Positions 12,203-21,252 of a stretch of 64,000 nucleotides of DNA are shown piece after piece. The notes beneath the pieces are model-generated. The model had not been told where the DNA came from, did not search any database, and saw only the letters and a list, made by a program, of their open reading frames with translations. Position 1 is the stretch's first letter. Each line of letters opens with the position of its first letter. The translations under genes and the position numbers were made by a program. This DNA is from Sphingomonas sp. LaA6.9 (lineage in GTDB: Bacteria; Pseudomonadota; Alphaproteobacteria; Sphingomonadales; Sphingomonadaceae), in NCBI RefSeq assembly GCF_022601895.1, contig NZ_JAKVIO010000012.1:26356-90355 (forward strand), read 5' to 3'.

Positions 12203-14176
12203 ATGCATCGTTTCGTTGCCGCGCTGTTTGCGGCCACCATGCTCGTACCTGTCGCGCAGGCGCAGGCCAATGATGCCGCCGCGCTGTTCGGCGTGCGCGA
12301 GCATGTCGAAGATATCAGCCTGTCTCCCGATGGCCGCCGCGTTGCGTTCATAGCGCCGGATCAGGCGCGCGGATCGATCCTCTACACAGCCGAGGTCGCG
12401 GCCGAGGCCGCACCCGTTCGCGCGGCGTATTCGGACGGTGATCCCGAACGTCTGCGTGGCTGCGGCTGGGTGTCGAATACACGGCTTGTATGCAGCGTGA
12501 CGAGCATGACCGATCAGGCCGGGCTGAAGATCGGCTTTTCGCGGCTGATCGGCGTCGATGCAGATGGCAAGAACCTTAAGCTCGTGAGTGCACGCACCGG
12601 ATCGCGCGCGTTGGGCCTGAACCAGGATGGCGGGGAGGTTCTCGACTGGCTGCCGGACGAAGATGGCGCGATTCTGCGCACGCGCGAGTTTGTTCCCGAA
12701 TATTCGACCGGTACCCATCTTGCGCAGAAGGAGGCCGGTCTGGGCGTGGAGCGTGTCGACACGATGAGTTTGGCGAGCAAACGCGTCGAACCGCCCAAGG
12801 ATGATGCGGCTGACTATATTTCGGATGGCCATGGCCGCATTCGTATCATGAGCAGCCTGCCGAAGAACGACTCCACTGGTTATTTGAAGGCGACGCTCAA
12901 ATATTTCTATCGCACCAAGGACAGCGACAACTGGCGCGAATTCGGCAAGCGCGACATCTCGACGGGCGAGGGCTTCAATCCCGTCGCGGTCGATCGCAAC
13001 CTGGATGCCGTTTACGGCTTTCGCGACAAGGATGGTCGCAGGGCGGTCTTCCGTGTCGCGCTCGACGGGACGATGCGAGAGGAACTGGTCTATGCGCATC
13101 CCGAAGTGGATGTCGACGGTCTCGTGCGCATCGGCCGGCAACACCGCGTCGTCGGGGTCACCTTCGCCACCGACAAGCGGCAGACCGTTTTCTTCGACCC
13201 CGCACTGAAGTCTCTGGGGGCCGCGCTTTCAAAGGCATTGCCGGGGCTGCCGCTGGTAAGCTTCATCGATTCAAGCCTTGATGAGAGCCGGTTGCTGCTC
13301 TGGGCGGGAAGCGACACCGATCCTGGGCGCTATTATGTCTTCGACAAGAAGGCCAAGAGCCTGAACGAAGTGCTGTTGGCGCGCCCGCAACTGGAGAGTG
13401 TGAAGCTGGCGACGGTGAAGCCGGTGAACTACAAGGCGGCGGACGGCACGATGATCCCCGGCTATCTGACGCTGCCTGCCGGTAGCACCGGTAAGAACCT
13501 GCCCACGATCGTGATGCCGCATGGCGGGCCTTCGGCGCGCGATGAATGGGGGTTCGACTGGCTGGCGCAATATTACGCCAATCGCGGCTATGCGGTTCTG
13601 CAGCCCAATTTCCGGGGATCGTCCGGCTATGGCGACCAGTGGTTTCAGAAGAACGGATTCCAGTCATGGCGCACCGCGATCGGCGACGTGAATGACGGCG
13701 GACGCTGGCTGGTGTCCGAGGGAATTGCCGATCCCGGGAAGCTGGCGATCGTCGGCTGGTCCTATGGCGGCTATGCCTCGCTCCAGTCTGCGGTGCTCGA
13801 TCCCGATCTGTTCAAGGCGATCGTCGCGATCGCGCCGGTAACCGATCTGGAAAGGTTGCGGCAGGAAGCGCGCCAGTACACCAACTTCAAGCTGGTCGAT
13901 GCCTCCATCGGCAATGGCCCGCATGTGAAGGAAGGATCACCCGCGCAGAATGCCGGGAAGATCAAGGCGCCCGTGCTGATGTTCCACGGCGATCTTGATG
14001 CCAATGTGGACGTCGCGGAATCGCGGCTGATGGCCGACAGACTGACCGCTGCGGGCAAGAAGCACGAACTGGTCGTCTACCCCAAGCTCGAACATTCGCT
14101 GGCCGATTCGAAGGTCCGCACCGAGATGCTGGGCAAGTCCGACGCATTCCTTCGGGCATCGCTGGGCATCAACTAG
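12203..14176 (+). CDS. Secreted S9 family peptidase (prolyl oligopeptidase-like), copy 1
   Basis: This 657-residue serine peptidase has a signal peptide (MHRFVAALFAATMLVPVAQAQA). I chose the ATG at 12203, preceded by a GGGGGG ribosome-binding site; the frame is open for another 644 codons upstream, but only opposite the M28 gene. An N-terminal beta-propeller-like region (30-390) is followed by an alpha/beta hydrolase domain. That domain carries PHGGPSARDEWGFDW, the nucleophile S520 in GWSYGGY, the acid near D599 in HGDLDANV, and H631 in LEHSLAD. It resembles the dipeptidyl/acylaminoacyl peptidase group. The next gene is a paralogue in the same orientation, indicating a tandem duplication. Confidence 0.95.
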   Translation: MHRFVAALFAATMLVPVAQAQANDAAALFGVREHVEDISLSPDGRRVAFIAPDQARGSILYTAEVAAEAAPVRAAYSDGDPERLRGCGWVSNTRLVCSVTSMTDQAGLKIGFSRLIGVDADGKNLKLVSARTGSRALGLNQDGGEVLDWLPDEDGAILRTREFVPEYSTGTHLAQKEAGLGVERVDTMSLASKRVEPPKDDAADYISDGHGRIRIMSSLPKNDSTGYLKATLKYFYRTKDSDNWREFGKRDISTGEGFNPVAVDRNLDAVYGFRDKDGRRAVFRVALDGTMREELVYAHPEVDVDGLVRIGRQHRVVGVTFATDKRQTVFFDPALKSLGAALSKALPGLPLVSFIDSSLDESRLLLWAGSDTDPGRYYVFDKKAKSLNEVLLARPQLESVKLATVKPVNYKAADGTMIPGYLTLPAGSTGKNLPTIVMPHGGPSARDEWGFDWLAQYYANRGYAVLQPNFRGSSGYGDQWFQKNGFQSWRTAIGDVNDGGRWLVSEGIADPGKLAIVGWSYGGYASLQSAVLDPDLFKAIVAIAPVTDLERLRQEARQYTNFKLVDASIGNGPHVKEGSPAQNAGKIKAPVLMFHGDLDANVDVAESRLMADRLTAAGKKHELVVYPKLEHSLADSKVRTEMLGKSDAFLRASLGIN

Positions 14177-14199
14177 AGCCGCATGCGTAAAATCAGACC

Positions 14200-14260
14200 C
14201 GCTCATCCTGAGGAGCCGTTTCGCCTTCGCTCGGTCCCTCCTCAGGAGGAGCGGAAGGTG
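14200..14260. repeat. Dispersed palindrome, family 1, deleted copy
   Basis: A short version in which both arm ends (CCGCTCATCCTGAGGAGCCG and CCTCCTCAGGAGGAGCGG) are joined almost directly. It lies between the two S9 peptidase genes. A further hairpin (GGGCGG at 14297-14302 with CCGCCC at 14313-14318) follows before the next start and may attenuate transcription. Confidence 0.7.
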
Positions 14261-14353
14261 GTGCCGATTTTGCGCAACGTGCTCCAAACGAAAAAGGGGC
14301 GGTCGTTGCCGGCCGCCCGTTCAGCCAACTCCAGATACACAAGAGGAACCCCG

Positions 14354-16318
14354 ATGCCTGGAGCCGGAATGCACCGATTTGTGATCGCGATTGTTGCGGC
14401 TCTCGACGGGGCGCCCTTTGCCATGGCCCAGCCTGCCTCCGAGGCGGCAGCGCTGTTCGGCGTGCGCCCGAACGTGGATTATGTGACCCTTTCGCCTGAC
14501 GGGACGAAGCTTGCCTTTATCAGCGCAGTGGGCGAACGCGGGACCGATCTTTACACGGTTTCGATTGGCTCTGGAGAAAAGCCGCACCGTGCGCTGATGG
14601 CTGATGGCCTTCCCAAGCGCCTGTCCGATTGCCGCTGGGTTTCGAACCAGCGCCTCCTGTGCCAGTTGCTCATCACCACGCAGATCGCCACATCGCTGGA
14701 TGATGAGCCCACCACGCTTTCGCGGCTGGTTGCGGTGGATGCCGATGGCACGAACCTGAAGCTCGTGAGCGACCGCAGCCTTGACCGCTATTATAACCGG
14801 CCCACGCTGTTCGGGGGCAATGTCGTGGATTGGCTGCCCGGAGAGGATGGCGTCGTCCTGATCGGTCAACTGGAGCCCCGTGGCTATGTCGTGGCCAGGG
14901 TGGACACGAGGACGGGCAAGCGCGAGCTCGTCGCCGACAGCAACGCCGATGTCGTGGAATATATATCGGACGGGCACGGCGACGTGCGGATCCAGGGCGT
15001 GGGTCAGCGCAAAGGGGCGACGGGCTATGAGTCGTCGCAACTGATCTATTATTACCGGCGCAAGGGCGAAAAGAAGCTCGAGCGGCTCGACACGTACGAC
15101 ACGCTGACCGAGGCTGGCTTCAACCCGCTGGCAGTCGATCGCGACAAGGACGTCGTCTACGGTTTTCGCAAGGTGGGCGGCAAGCGCGCGGTCTATGCGG
15201 TCTCGCTCGACGGCTCGTTCGGGGACAGGCTGGTTTTCGAGCACCCGCAGGTCGATGTCGACGGGTTGATCCGTTTCGGCCGACAGGGACGCGTCGTGGG
15301 AGCGACCTATGTGACCGAGAAGCGCGAGGCGGCCTATTTCGACCCCGCGCTCAAGGCGCTCTCCGCTTCGCTTTCCAAGGCGCTGCCGGGCCTGCCGCTG
15401 ATCCACTTCCTCGACGCGAGCCTTGATGAGAGCCGCATCCTGCTATGGGCGGGAAGTGATACCGATCCCGGGCGCTACTTCGTTTTCGACAAGAACACCA
15501 AGAAGCTGGAGGAAGTCCTGCTGCAACGCCCGCAACTCGAGGGCGTGAAGCTGGCGACGGTGAAGCCGATCAGCTTTCCGGCCGCGGACGGCACCGTGGT
15601 GCCCGGCTATCTCACGCTGCCGCCGGGGAGTAACGGACGGGGTCTCCCGGCGATCGTCATGCCGCATGGAGGACCGAGCGCGCGCGACGAATGGGGTTTC
15701 GACTGGCTTGCGCAATTCTACGCCAATCGCGGCTTTGCCGTGTTGCAGCCCAATTTCCGGGGTTCGGCGGGCTATGGCGATGCGTGGTTCGAAAAGAACG
15801 GCTTTCAATCCTGGCGCACCGCGATCGGAGACATCAACGACAGCGCGCGCTGGCTGATCTCGTCGGGCGTGGCGGATCCCGCCAAAATGGCGATCGTGGG
15901 CTGGTCCTATGGCGGCTATGCCGCATTGCAATCGAATGTGGTCGCGCCCGATCTTTTCAAGGCGATCCTGGCGATCGCGCCTGTCACAGACCTGCAGCAG
16001 CTCAAGCAAAGCGCGCGCAACTTCACCAATGGTCCCGCAGTGCAGGCGTTCATCGGCACGGGGCCGCATGTGCGCGAGGGATCGCCGGCGCAGAACGCGG
16101 CGCAAATCAAGGCGCCGGTGCTGATGTTCCACGGCGACCTCGATGCGAACGTCAAGCTCGAGCAATCACAGCTGATGGCGGACAGGTTGAAGGATGCCGG
16201 CAAGCGCGCGGAGCTGATCGTATATCCGCGGCTGGATCACGATCTTCGCGATTCAAAGGCGCGCACGGAAATGCTGAGCAAGTCCGACGCGTTCCTGCGC
16301 GCCGCCATGGGGATGTGA
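14354..16318 (+). CDS. Secreted S9 family peptidase (prolyl oligopeptidase-like), copy 2
   Basis: This is a paralogue of the preceding gene with the same architecture: signal peptide ending AMAQ, beta-propeller region, and a hydrolase domain with PHGGPSARDEWGFDW, nucleophile S518 in GWSYGGY, acid in HGDLDANV and histidine in LDHDLRD. I chose the ATG at 14354 because AGAGGA lies 7 nt upstream; an internal Met five codons later is the alternative. The catalytic halves of the two copies are nearly identical over long stretches, while the propeller halves are more diverged. This suggests different substrate gating or conversion limited to the 3' half. The product is 654 residues. Confidence 0.95.
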   Translation: MPGAGMHRFVIAIVAALDGAPFAMAQPASEAAALFGVRPNVDYVTLSPDGTKLAFISAVGERGTDLYTVSIGSGEKPHRALMADGLPKRLSDCRWVSNQRLLCQLLITTQIATSLDDEPTTLSRLVAVDADGTNLKLVSDRSLDRYYNRPTLFGGNVVDWLPGEDGVVLIGQLEPRGYVVARVDTRTGKRELVADSNADVVEYISDGHGDVRIQGVGQRKGATGYESSQLIYYYRRKGEKKLERLDTYDTLTEAGFNPLAVDRDKDVVYGFRKVGGKRAVYAVSLDGSFGDRLVFEHPQVDVDGLIRFGRQGRVVGATYVTEKREAAYFDPALKALSASLSKALPGLPLIHFLDASLDESRILLWAGSDTDPGRYFVFDKNTKKLEEVLLQRPQLEGVKLATVKPISFPAADGTVVPGYLTLPPGSNGRGLPAIVMPHGGPSARDEWGFDWLAQFYANRGFAVLQPNFRGSAGYGDAWFEKNGFQSWRTAIGDINDSARWLISSGVADPAKMAIVGWSYGGYAALQSNVVAPDLFKAILAIAPVTDLQQLKQSARNFTNGPAVQAFIGTGPHVREGSPAQNAAQIKAPVLMFHGDLDANVKLEQSQLMADRLKDAGKRAELIVYPRLDHDLRDSKARTEMLSKSDAFLRAAMGM

Positions 16319-16327
16319 GACAAAAGA

Positions 16328-16355
16328 AAAGGGCGGTCCCGAGGGGCCGCCCTTT
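16328..16355. terminator. Bidirectional terminator between S9 peptidase and rpsD
   Basis: AAAGGGCGG pairs with CCGCCCTTT around a GC-rich core, followed by TTTCTTGTTCTTT on the plus strand and by AAAA on the other flank. It serves convergent genes. Confidence 0.85.
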
Positions 16356-16379
16356 CTTGTTCTTTGGCTGGAAAGCCGA

Positions 16380-16994
16380 TCAGCGCGAGTAGAACTCGAC
16401 GACCAGATTGGGTTCCATCTTCACCGGATAGGGCACTTCGTCGAGCGAAGGCACGCGGGTGAAGGTGACCTTGGCCGCGCCATCGACCGCGACATAGTCG
16501 GGGATGTCACGCTCGGCGAGGCTCTGCGCTTCCATGACGAGCGCCATTTCCTGCGCCTTCTTGCCCAGCGTGATCTCGTCGCCCGGCTTCACCAGACGCG
16601 ACGCGATGTTGCACTTCACGCCGTTCACATAGATGTGGCCGTGCGAGACGAGCTGGCGTGCCGAGAAGATCGTCGGCGCGAACTTGGCGCGGTAGACGAG
16701 CGCGTCGAGGCGACGCTCGAGCAGGCCGATCAGGTTCTGGCCGGTGTCGCCCTTCATACGGGCGGCTTCGAAATAGGCCTTCTTGAACTGCTTCTCGGTG
16801 ACTTCGCCGTAATAGCCCTTGAGCTTCTGCTTCGCGCGGAGCTGGATACCGAAGTCCGACATCTTGCCCTTGCGGCGCTGGCCGTGCTGGCCGGGGCCGT
16901 ATTCGCGGCGGTTGACGGGGCTCTTCGGGCGACCCCAGATGTTCTCGCCCATGCGGCGATCGAGCTTGTACTTGGCGCTGTTGCGCTTCGACAT
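16380..16994 (-). CDS. rpsD: 30S ribosomal protein S4
   Basis: This 204-residue primary 16S rRNA-binding protein nucleates 30S assembly and is also part of the ribosomal mRNA entry site. [20 protein letters not shown] at the N-terminus, [34 protein letters not shown] and the S4 RNA-binding segment [19 protein letters not shown] are diagnostic. The ATG at 16994 is the family start; the frame extends a few codons upstream. It is transcribed alone here rather than in an alpha operon with rpoA, as is usual for alphaproteobacteria. Confidence 0.99.
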   Translation of the reverse strand: MSKRNSAKYKLDRRMGENIWGRPKSPVNRREYGPGQHGQRRKGKMSDFGIQLRAKQKLKGYYGEVTEKQFKKAYFEAARMKGDTGQNLIGLLERRLDALVYRAKFAPTIFSARQLVSHGHIYVNGVKCNIASRLVKPGDEITLGKKAQEMALVMEAQSLAERDIPDYVAVDGAAKVTFTRVPSLDEVPYPVKMEPNLVVEFYSR

Positions 16995-17182
16995 GTCAGT
17001 TCCTTCAATTGCTACAACGTGGTCCGTCCGCAAAGGACGGGGTTAGTCCCGGTACCGCTCTGCTGATGATCGAAGATCGAGGCAGGGCCGCCGCTTCACC
17101 GGGGTGCGGGGCCAATTGCGAAGGGCGCGCTAATACGCGCGCTGGCATGAAAGTCAAGTGATGCGGCGGCGAACCGCGCCGA

Positions 17183-17410
17183 TCAGCGCGTCATGCGCTG
17201 CACGTCGCGCAGATTATTGTCGTTGCGCTGGTCTTCGGCTGCCCATTCCTCGGCGGTCTTGCAGATCTTCTTTTTCGCCAGCCGCGTGCCGGTTGCCAGC
17301 TTGTTGGCGCGGCAGACCTTTTCAGCCTTTGGCTCTTTGGCTTCATCGGAAGATGCGAAGGCGGGGGTCATGACGAGGGCGGACGCGACGAAAGCAACGA
17401 ACATACGCAT
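17183..17410 (-). CDS. Small secreted protein of unknown function
   Basis: A 75-residue product with a signal peptide (MRMFVAFVASALVMTPAFAS) and a mature domain of about 55 residues. The mature part is lysine-rich and has two cysteines in the pattern CRANKLATGTR...KKICKTAEEW. Short exported proteins with a CR...TGSR...C.T..EW pattern are common in sphingomonads, but I know of no assigned function. The start at 17410 is chosen for the signal peptide. It lies downstream of rpsD's leader and is divergent from the chorismate mutase gene. Confidence 0.75.
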   Translation of the reverse strand: MRMFVAFVASALVMTPAFASSDEAKEPKAEKVCRANKLATGTRLAKKKICKTAEEWAAEDQRNDNNLRDVQRMTR

Positions 17411-17525
17411 GGTGAATGTCTTTCCATGGGAACTTAAGCTACGGCGAAAAACCATAATTTCGCACAAATGTACATGGCGATATTGTGTGCTCGACGGAGC
17501 GGTTTTGCGCGGCTAGATCGCCGCC

Positions 17526-17831
17526 ATGATCGAAGAACGCAAAGCAGCCGAGATGTGCGGGACGATGACAGAGGTCCGCGCCGGCGTCGATTCCGTCGAC
17601 CGTGAATTGTCGAGACTTCTGGGCGAGCGCTTCCGCTTCATGGAGGCCGCGGCGCGGATCAAGCCCGAGCGGAACATGGTGCGCGACGAGGCGCGCAAGG
17701 CGGAGGTGATCGCCAATGCGCGCGCCAATGCGGTGGCCAACGGCTTTCCGGCGGACATCGCCGGCGAATTGTGGGAAGTGCTCGTCGAGGCGTCGATCGC
17801 CTATGAACTGGACGCCTTCGATCAGCGCTGA
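17526..17831 (+). CDS. Chorismate mutase, AroQ class
   Basis: This 101-residue all-helical enzyme is expected to convert chorismate to prephenate for phenylalanine and tyrosine synthesis. The AroQ pattern is visible: VDSVDRELSRLLGERFRFMEAAARIK in helix 1, then VRDEARKAEVIANARANA, and a final helix with WEVLVEASIAYELD. Short enzymes of this group are similar to PchB, which can have isochorismate pyruvate-lyase activity, so that remains an alternative. No siderophore genes are adjacent. Its last 10 bp overlap, tail to tail, the end of the GIY-YIG/TrmJ gene. Confidence 0.88.
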   Translation: MIEERKAAEMCGTMTEVRAGVDSVDRELSRLLGERFRFMEAAARIKPERNMVRDEARKAEVIANARANAVANGFPADIAGELWEVLVEASIAYELDAFDQR

Positions 17832-18931
17832 CGCGGATTGGCGAGGCTGGAGAGCACGCCGCGCAGTGTCCGCACCTCCATGCTGTTCCAGCCGGGCTTG
17901 GTGAGCAGCGTCCGCAGCGTGCGCCGCGTCGAGGGCGCGCGATCGGGCGGGAAGAAATAGCCCGCCTTGTCCAGCATCGCGTCGAGCTGGCCGATCATTC
18001 CGTCGAGTTCGTCCTGCGGCGCGGGCGGGTCGATCTCGACCGAGGGCGGCGAGGCGAGGGCTTCGCCCTTCGACCATTCATAGGCGACGAGGATCACCGC
18101 CTGGGCGAGATTGAGCGAGCCGAATTCGGGGTTGATCGGCACGGTCAGGATCTTGCGCGCGACCGCGACATCGTCGGTCTCGAGGCCCGAGCGCTCGGGG
18201 CCGAAAAGGATCGCGGACCTGCCGCGCGCCGCGCGCATCTCCTGCGCGGCGACCTCGGGGGTGACCACGGGCTTGGTGACGCCGCGCTTGCGGACGGTGG
18301 TAGCGTAGATGTGCTGGCAGTCGGCCACGGCGTCGGCGACGCTCTCGAAGACCTGCGCGCGCTCGAGCACGATGTCCGCGCCCGAGGCGGCGGGTCCTGC
18401 CGAGGGGTTGGGCCAGCCGTCGCGCGGCGCGACGAGGCGCATCTCGGTCAGCCCGAAATTGAGCATCGCGCGCGCGGCCTTGCCGATATTCTCGCCAAGC
18501 TGCGGACGGACGAGGACGATGGCGGGGGCGCTTCGAGACAGGCCTTCGCCTTCGCTCAGTCCCTCCCCAGCGTGAGCGGATATCGCGTTGTTTCCTTGAT
18601 TCCGCTCATCCTGAGGAGAGGCTGAGCCTGGCGAAGTCTCGTCTCGAAGGATCGCGCCGCGCCGGGAAAGCGCACGCACTGCATCCCAGTCGCCACGGAT
18701 CAATGCTTCCTTCTTGGCGCGCGACCAACCCTTGAGCCGCTGCTCGACCGCGAAGGCCTGATCGCGATCGGGGAAGCTATCGGACCATATCAGTTCGATC
18801 GGGCGGCGTGATTGCGTGTAGCCTTCAATCTCGCCGTGCTGGTGCTGCCCAACGCGCGCTTCGAGGTTGTCGGTATGGCCGACATAGTAGCTGCCATCAG
18901 CGCAGCGAAGCATATAGGTGAAGAAGCTCAC
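17822..18931 (-). CDS. trmJ: GIY-YIG nuclease fused through repeat-encoded linker to TrmJ-type tRNA methyltransferase
   Basis: One uninterrupted frame of 369 residues. Residues 1-90 are a small GIY-YIG nuclease (TYMLRC...YYVGHT, conserved R26, E63, KGWSRAKKEALI). Residues 94-133 are encoded by two half-copies of the dispersed palindrome and are low-complexity. Residues 136-369 are a SPOUT 2'-O-methyltransferase of the TrmJ group (IVLVRPQLGENIGKAARAMLNFG, ILFGPERSGL at 241-250, PINPEFGSLNLAQAV at 265-279), which modifies the wobble-adjacent position 32 of tRNAs. TrmJ proteins normally begin near residue 135, but no ATG, GTG or TTG occurs there. The nearest internal start is a GTG at 18679 (residue 85). 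The cell therefore makes either the fusion or TrmJ with a repeat-derived leader. Confidence 0.85.
   Translation of the reverse strand: MSFFTYMLRCADGSYYVGHTDNLEARVGQHQHGEIEGYTQSRRPIELIWSDSFPDRDQAFAVEQRLKGWSRAKKEALIRGDWDAVRALSRRGAILRDETSPGSASPQDERNQGNNAISAHAGEGLSEGEGLSRSAPAIVLVRPQLGENIGKAARAMLNFGLTEMRLVAPRDGWPNPSAGPAASGADIVLERAQVFESVADAVADCQHIYATTVRKRGVTKPVVTPEVAAQEMRAARGRSAILFGPERSGLETDDVAVARKILTVPINPEFGSLNLAQAVILVAYEWSKGEALASPPSVEIDPPAPQDELDGMIGQLDAMLDKAGYFFPPDRAPSTRRTLRTLLTKPGWNSMEVRTLRGVLSSLANPRQR
18531..18580. repeat. Palindrome family 1, isolated right half inside trmJ frame
   Basis: The sequence runs from CTTCGAGACAGGCC to GCGTGAGCGGA, matching the right arm of the full copies. It lies within the coding frame (residues about 117-133) and is separated from the next half by 20 bp. 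Confidence 0.75.
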
Positions 18932-19001
18932 TGCATGCCCTCTGGCTGCGGTCCTTCGAGACGGGCCTTCGCCATGCTCAGTCCCTCCTCAGGATGAGCG
19001 G
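18601..19001. mobile_element. Palindrome family 1 arms flanking a GIY-YIG nuclease gene
   Basis: The left arm (18601-18650) begins TCCGCTCATCCTGAGGAG and ends TCTCGAAGGA. The right arm (18951-19001) begins GGTCCTTCGAGAC and ends CTCCTCAGGATGAGCGG. They are imperfect inverted repeats of about 50 bp and differ at only a handful of positions. The roughly 300 bp between them is the GIY-YIG coding sequence. Gene-free copies elsewhere in the window have the same two arms with a short loop instead. The layout is that of a small nuclease cassette bounded by terminal inverted repeats, inserted at the 5' end of trmJ. The mobile-element call is inference from this layout. Confidence 0.55.
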
Positions 19002-19024
19002 CCAGGTGAGGCGGCAGCACAAGG

Positions 19025-19486
19025 TCACTTGTCCCCCATTTCCTTCACCGACCCTGCGAAATCCTCGAAATCCTTGGCTTCGGTGAAGTCCTTGTAGACG
19101 CTGGCGAAGCGGATATAGGCGACGCTGTCGAGCGCCTTCAGGCCATCCATCACCATGCCGCCAAGCTGGGTGGCGGTGACCTCGCTCTCGCCGCTCGTCT
19201 CGATCTGGCGCTGGATCGCGGAGACAAGCTTGTCGATGCGGGTCTGGTCGATCGCGCGCTTGCGACAGGCGATCGCGATCGAGCGTTCGAGCTTTTCGCG
19301 GTCGAATGGTTCGCGGCCGCCCTCGCTCTTGACCACGGTCAGCTCGCGCAGCTGGATACGCTCGAAGGTCGTGAAGCGCGCGCCGCAGCCCTCGCACTGG
19401 CGCCGCCGGCGGATCGCCGCCCCGTCTTCGGTGGGGCGGCTGTCCTTCACCTGGCTGTCTTCATGGCCGCAGAACGGGCACTTCAA
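19025..19486 (-). CDS. nrdR: Transcriptional repressor NrdR
   Basis: NrdR is the zinc- and ATP-cone-containing regulator that senses ATP/dATP and represses ribonucleotide reductase genes. The 153-residue protein has the zinc ribbon C3, C6, C31, C34 (MKCPFCG and CEGCGARF) and the ATP-cone from about 46 to 136 ([20 protein letters not shown]...). It is 3 bp after glyA on the same strand, a common nrdR position. The downstream TrmJ gene is separated by a repeat arm. No nrd gene is in the window. Confidence 0.97.
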   Translation of the reverse strand: MKCPFCGHEDSQVKDSRPTEDGAAIRRRRQCEGCGARFTTFERIQLRELTVVKSEGGREPFDREKLERSIAIACRKRAIDQTRIDKLVSAIQRQIETSGESEVTATQLGGMVMDGLKALDSVAYIRFASVYKDFTEAKDFEDFAGSVKEMGDK

Positions 19487-19489
19487 GGA

Positions 19490-20803
19490 TCAGGCCCCCG
19501 GATAGATCGGGAAGCGATCGCACAGCGCGCGGACGCGGGCCTTCACATCGGCCTCGACCGCGGGGTCGCCATGCTCGCCCTTGGCCTTCAGCCCGTCGAG
19601 CACGTCCGCGATCATGTTGCCGATCTCGCGGAACTCGGCGGCGCCGAAGCCGCGCGTCGTGCCGGCCGGCGAGCCCACGCGGATGCCGCTGGTCTTGGTC
19701 GGCGGCAGCGGATCGAACGGGATGCCGTTCTTGTTGCAGGTGATCGCCGAACGCTCAAGCGCCTCGTCGGCGTCCTTGCCCGTGACGCCGAGCGGGCGCA
19801 GGTCGACGAGCGCGAGGTGCGTGTCGGTGCCGCCCGAAACGAGATCGGCGCCGCGCTCCTTGAGCGTCGCGGCGAGCGTCTTGGCGTTCTCGACCACGGC
19901 CTTGGCGTAGCTCTTGAACTCGGGCTGGAGCGCCTCGCCGAACGCGACCGCCTTGGCGGCGATGACGTGCATCAGCGGGCCGCCCTGAAGGCCGGGGAAG
20001 ACCGCCGAGTTGATCTTCTTCGCGATGGCCTCGTCATCGGTCATGATCATGCCGCCGCGCGGACCGCGCAGCGTCTTGTGCGTCGTGGTGGTGACGACAT
20101 GCGCGTGACCGAAGGGGGTGGGGTGGACGCCACCCGCGACGAGCCCCGCGAAATGCGCCATGTCGACCATGAAGATCGCGCCGACTTCATCGGCAATGGC
20201 GCGGAAGCGCGCGAAGTCGATGTGGCGCGGATAGGCCGAGCCGCCCGCGATGATGAGCGTGGGCTTGTGTTCCTTCGCCAGCTTCTCGACCTGGTCGAAG
20301 TCGATCAGGTGATCCTCTTCGCGCACGCCGTACTGGACGGCGTTGTACCATTTGCCCGAGAGCGCGGGACGCGCGCCGTGGGTCAGGTGGCCGCCAGCAT
20401 CGAGCGAGAGACCCATGATCGTGTCGCCGGGCTTGGTGAGCGCGAGCATCACCGCGCCGTTCGCCTGCGCGCCCGAGTGCGGCTGGACGTTGGCGAAGCC
20501 GCAGTTGAACATCTTCCTGGCGCGCTCGATCGCGAGCGTCTCGACCTCGTCCGAAGGTGCACAGCCCTGATAATAGCGCTTGCCGGGATAGCCCTCGGCG
20601 TATTTGTTGGTGAAGACCGAACCCTGCGCCTCGAGCACCGCGCGCGAGACGATGTTTTCCGACGCGATCAGCTCGATCTGGTGCTGCTCGCGCTCAAGCT
20701 CGTGCGTCACGCCCGCGAACACCGCAGGATCGGCATCCTGAAGGTTGCGCGTGAAGAAGCCGGTGGGCTGGACGTCGCTCAGTTTGGCGGGATTGGTGCT
20801 CAT
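19490..20803 (-). CDS. glyA: Serine hydroxymethyltransferase
   Basis: This PLP enzyme interconverts serine and glycine while loading one-carbon units on tetrahydrofolate. The 437-residue product has [20 protein letters not shown], the SGAQAN phosphate-binding segment and the PLP lysine K243 in [13 protein letters not shown]. The ATG at 20803 overlaps the rpiB stop codon by 4 bp (ATGA), indicating translational coupling in an rpiB-glyA-nrdR operon. The longer upstream frame is rejected on that ground. No glycine riboswitch is evident upstream of the operon. Confidence 0.98.
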   Translation of the reverse strand: MSTNPAKLSDVQPTGFFTRNLQDADPAVFAGVTHELEREQHQIELIASENIVSRAVLEAQGSVFTNKYAEGYPGKRYYQGCAPSDEVETLAIERARKMFNCGFANVQPHSGAQANGAVMLALTKPGDTIMGLSLDAGGHLTHGARPALSGKWYNAVQYGVREEDHLIDFDQVEKLAKEHKPTLIIAGGSAYPRHIDFARFRAIADEVGAIFMVDMAHFAGLVAGGVHPTPFGHAHVVTTTTHKTLRGPRGGMIMTDDEAIAKKINSAVFPGLQGGPLMHVIAAKAVAFGEALQPEFKSYAKAVVENAKTLAATLKERGADLVSGGTDTHLALVDLRPLGVTGKDADEALERSAITCNKNGIPFDPLPPTKTSGIRVGSPAGTTRGFGAAEFREIGNMIADVLDGLKAKGEHGDPAVEADVKARVRALCDRFPIYPGA

Positions 20804-21252
20804 GCGGACTCCTTCTCGAAGCGGGGATGGGAGAGTTTCTCGACGCGGCGGACATGACGGTCGCCGCCGAATTCGGTGGTGAGGAACACCGCCAGGCAAT
20901 CCTTGGCGATATCGACGCCGATCAGCCGCGCGCCCATCGCGATGACGTTCGCGTCATTATGCTCGCGTGCGAGCCGCGCGGAAAGGTGGTCCGAGACGAG
21001 CGCGCAGCGCGCGGCGGGGTGGCGGTTGACCGCGATCGAGATGCCGATGCCCGATCCGCAGAGCACGATGCCGCGATCGGCCTCTCCCTCGGCAATCGCG
21101 TGCGCGAGCTTGTAGCCATAATCGGGATAGTCGACGCTCTCGATGGCGTGGGGTCCGAGATCGGTCACCTCATGCCCCTGTTCGCGTGCCCATTCGGCCA
21201 GCACCGCCTTCAATTCGATGGCGGCATGATCGGAAGCGATGGCGATACGCAT
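20800..21252 (-). CDS. rpiB: Ribose-5-phosphate isomerase B
   Basis: It interconverts ribose 5-phosphate and ribulose 5-phosphate in the pentose phosphate pathway. The 150-residue LacA/RpiB-fold protein has [11 protein letters not shown] (D8, H9), the catalytic C65 in [23 protein letters not shown] and a C-terminal helix with HxRRVEKL. It is the first gene of the rpiB-glyA-nrdR operon, an order widely seen in alphaproteobacteria. The upstream gap to the divergent lipoprotein gene (21253-21421) should contain its promoter. Confidence 0.96.
   Translation of the reverse strand: MRIAIASDHAAIELKAVLAEWAREQGHEVTDLGPHAIESVDYPDYGYKLAHAIAEGEADRGIVLCGSGIGISIAVNRHPAARCALVSDHLSARLAREHNDANVIAMGARLIGVDIAKDCLAVFLTTEFGGDRHVRRVEKLSHPRFEKESA

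Noticed and set aside
12059..13144. Long minus-strand extension upstream of the M28 peptidase
   Set aside because: It is antisense to the S9 peptidase and lacks protein-like composition. The signal peptide at 12058 marks the true start.
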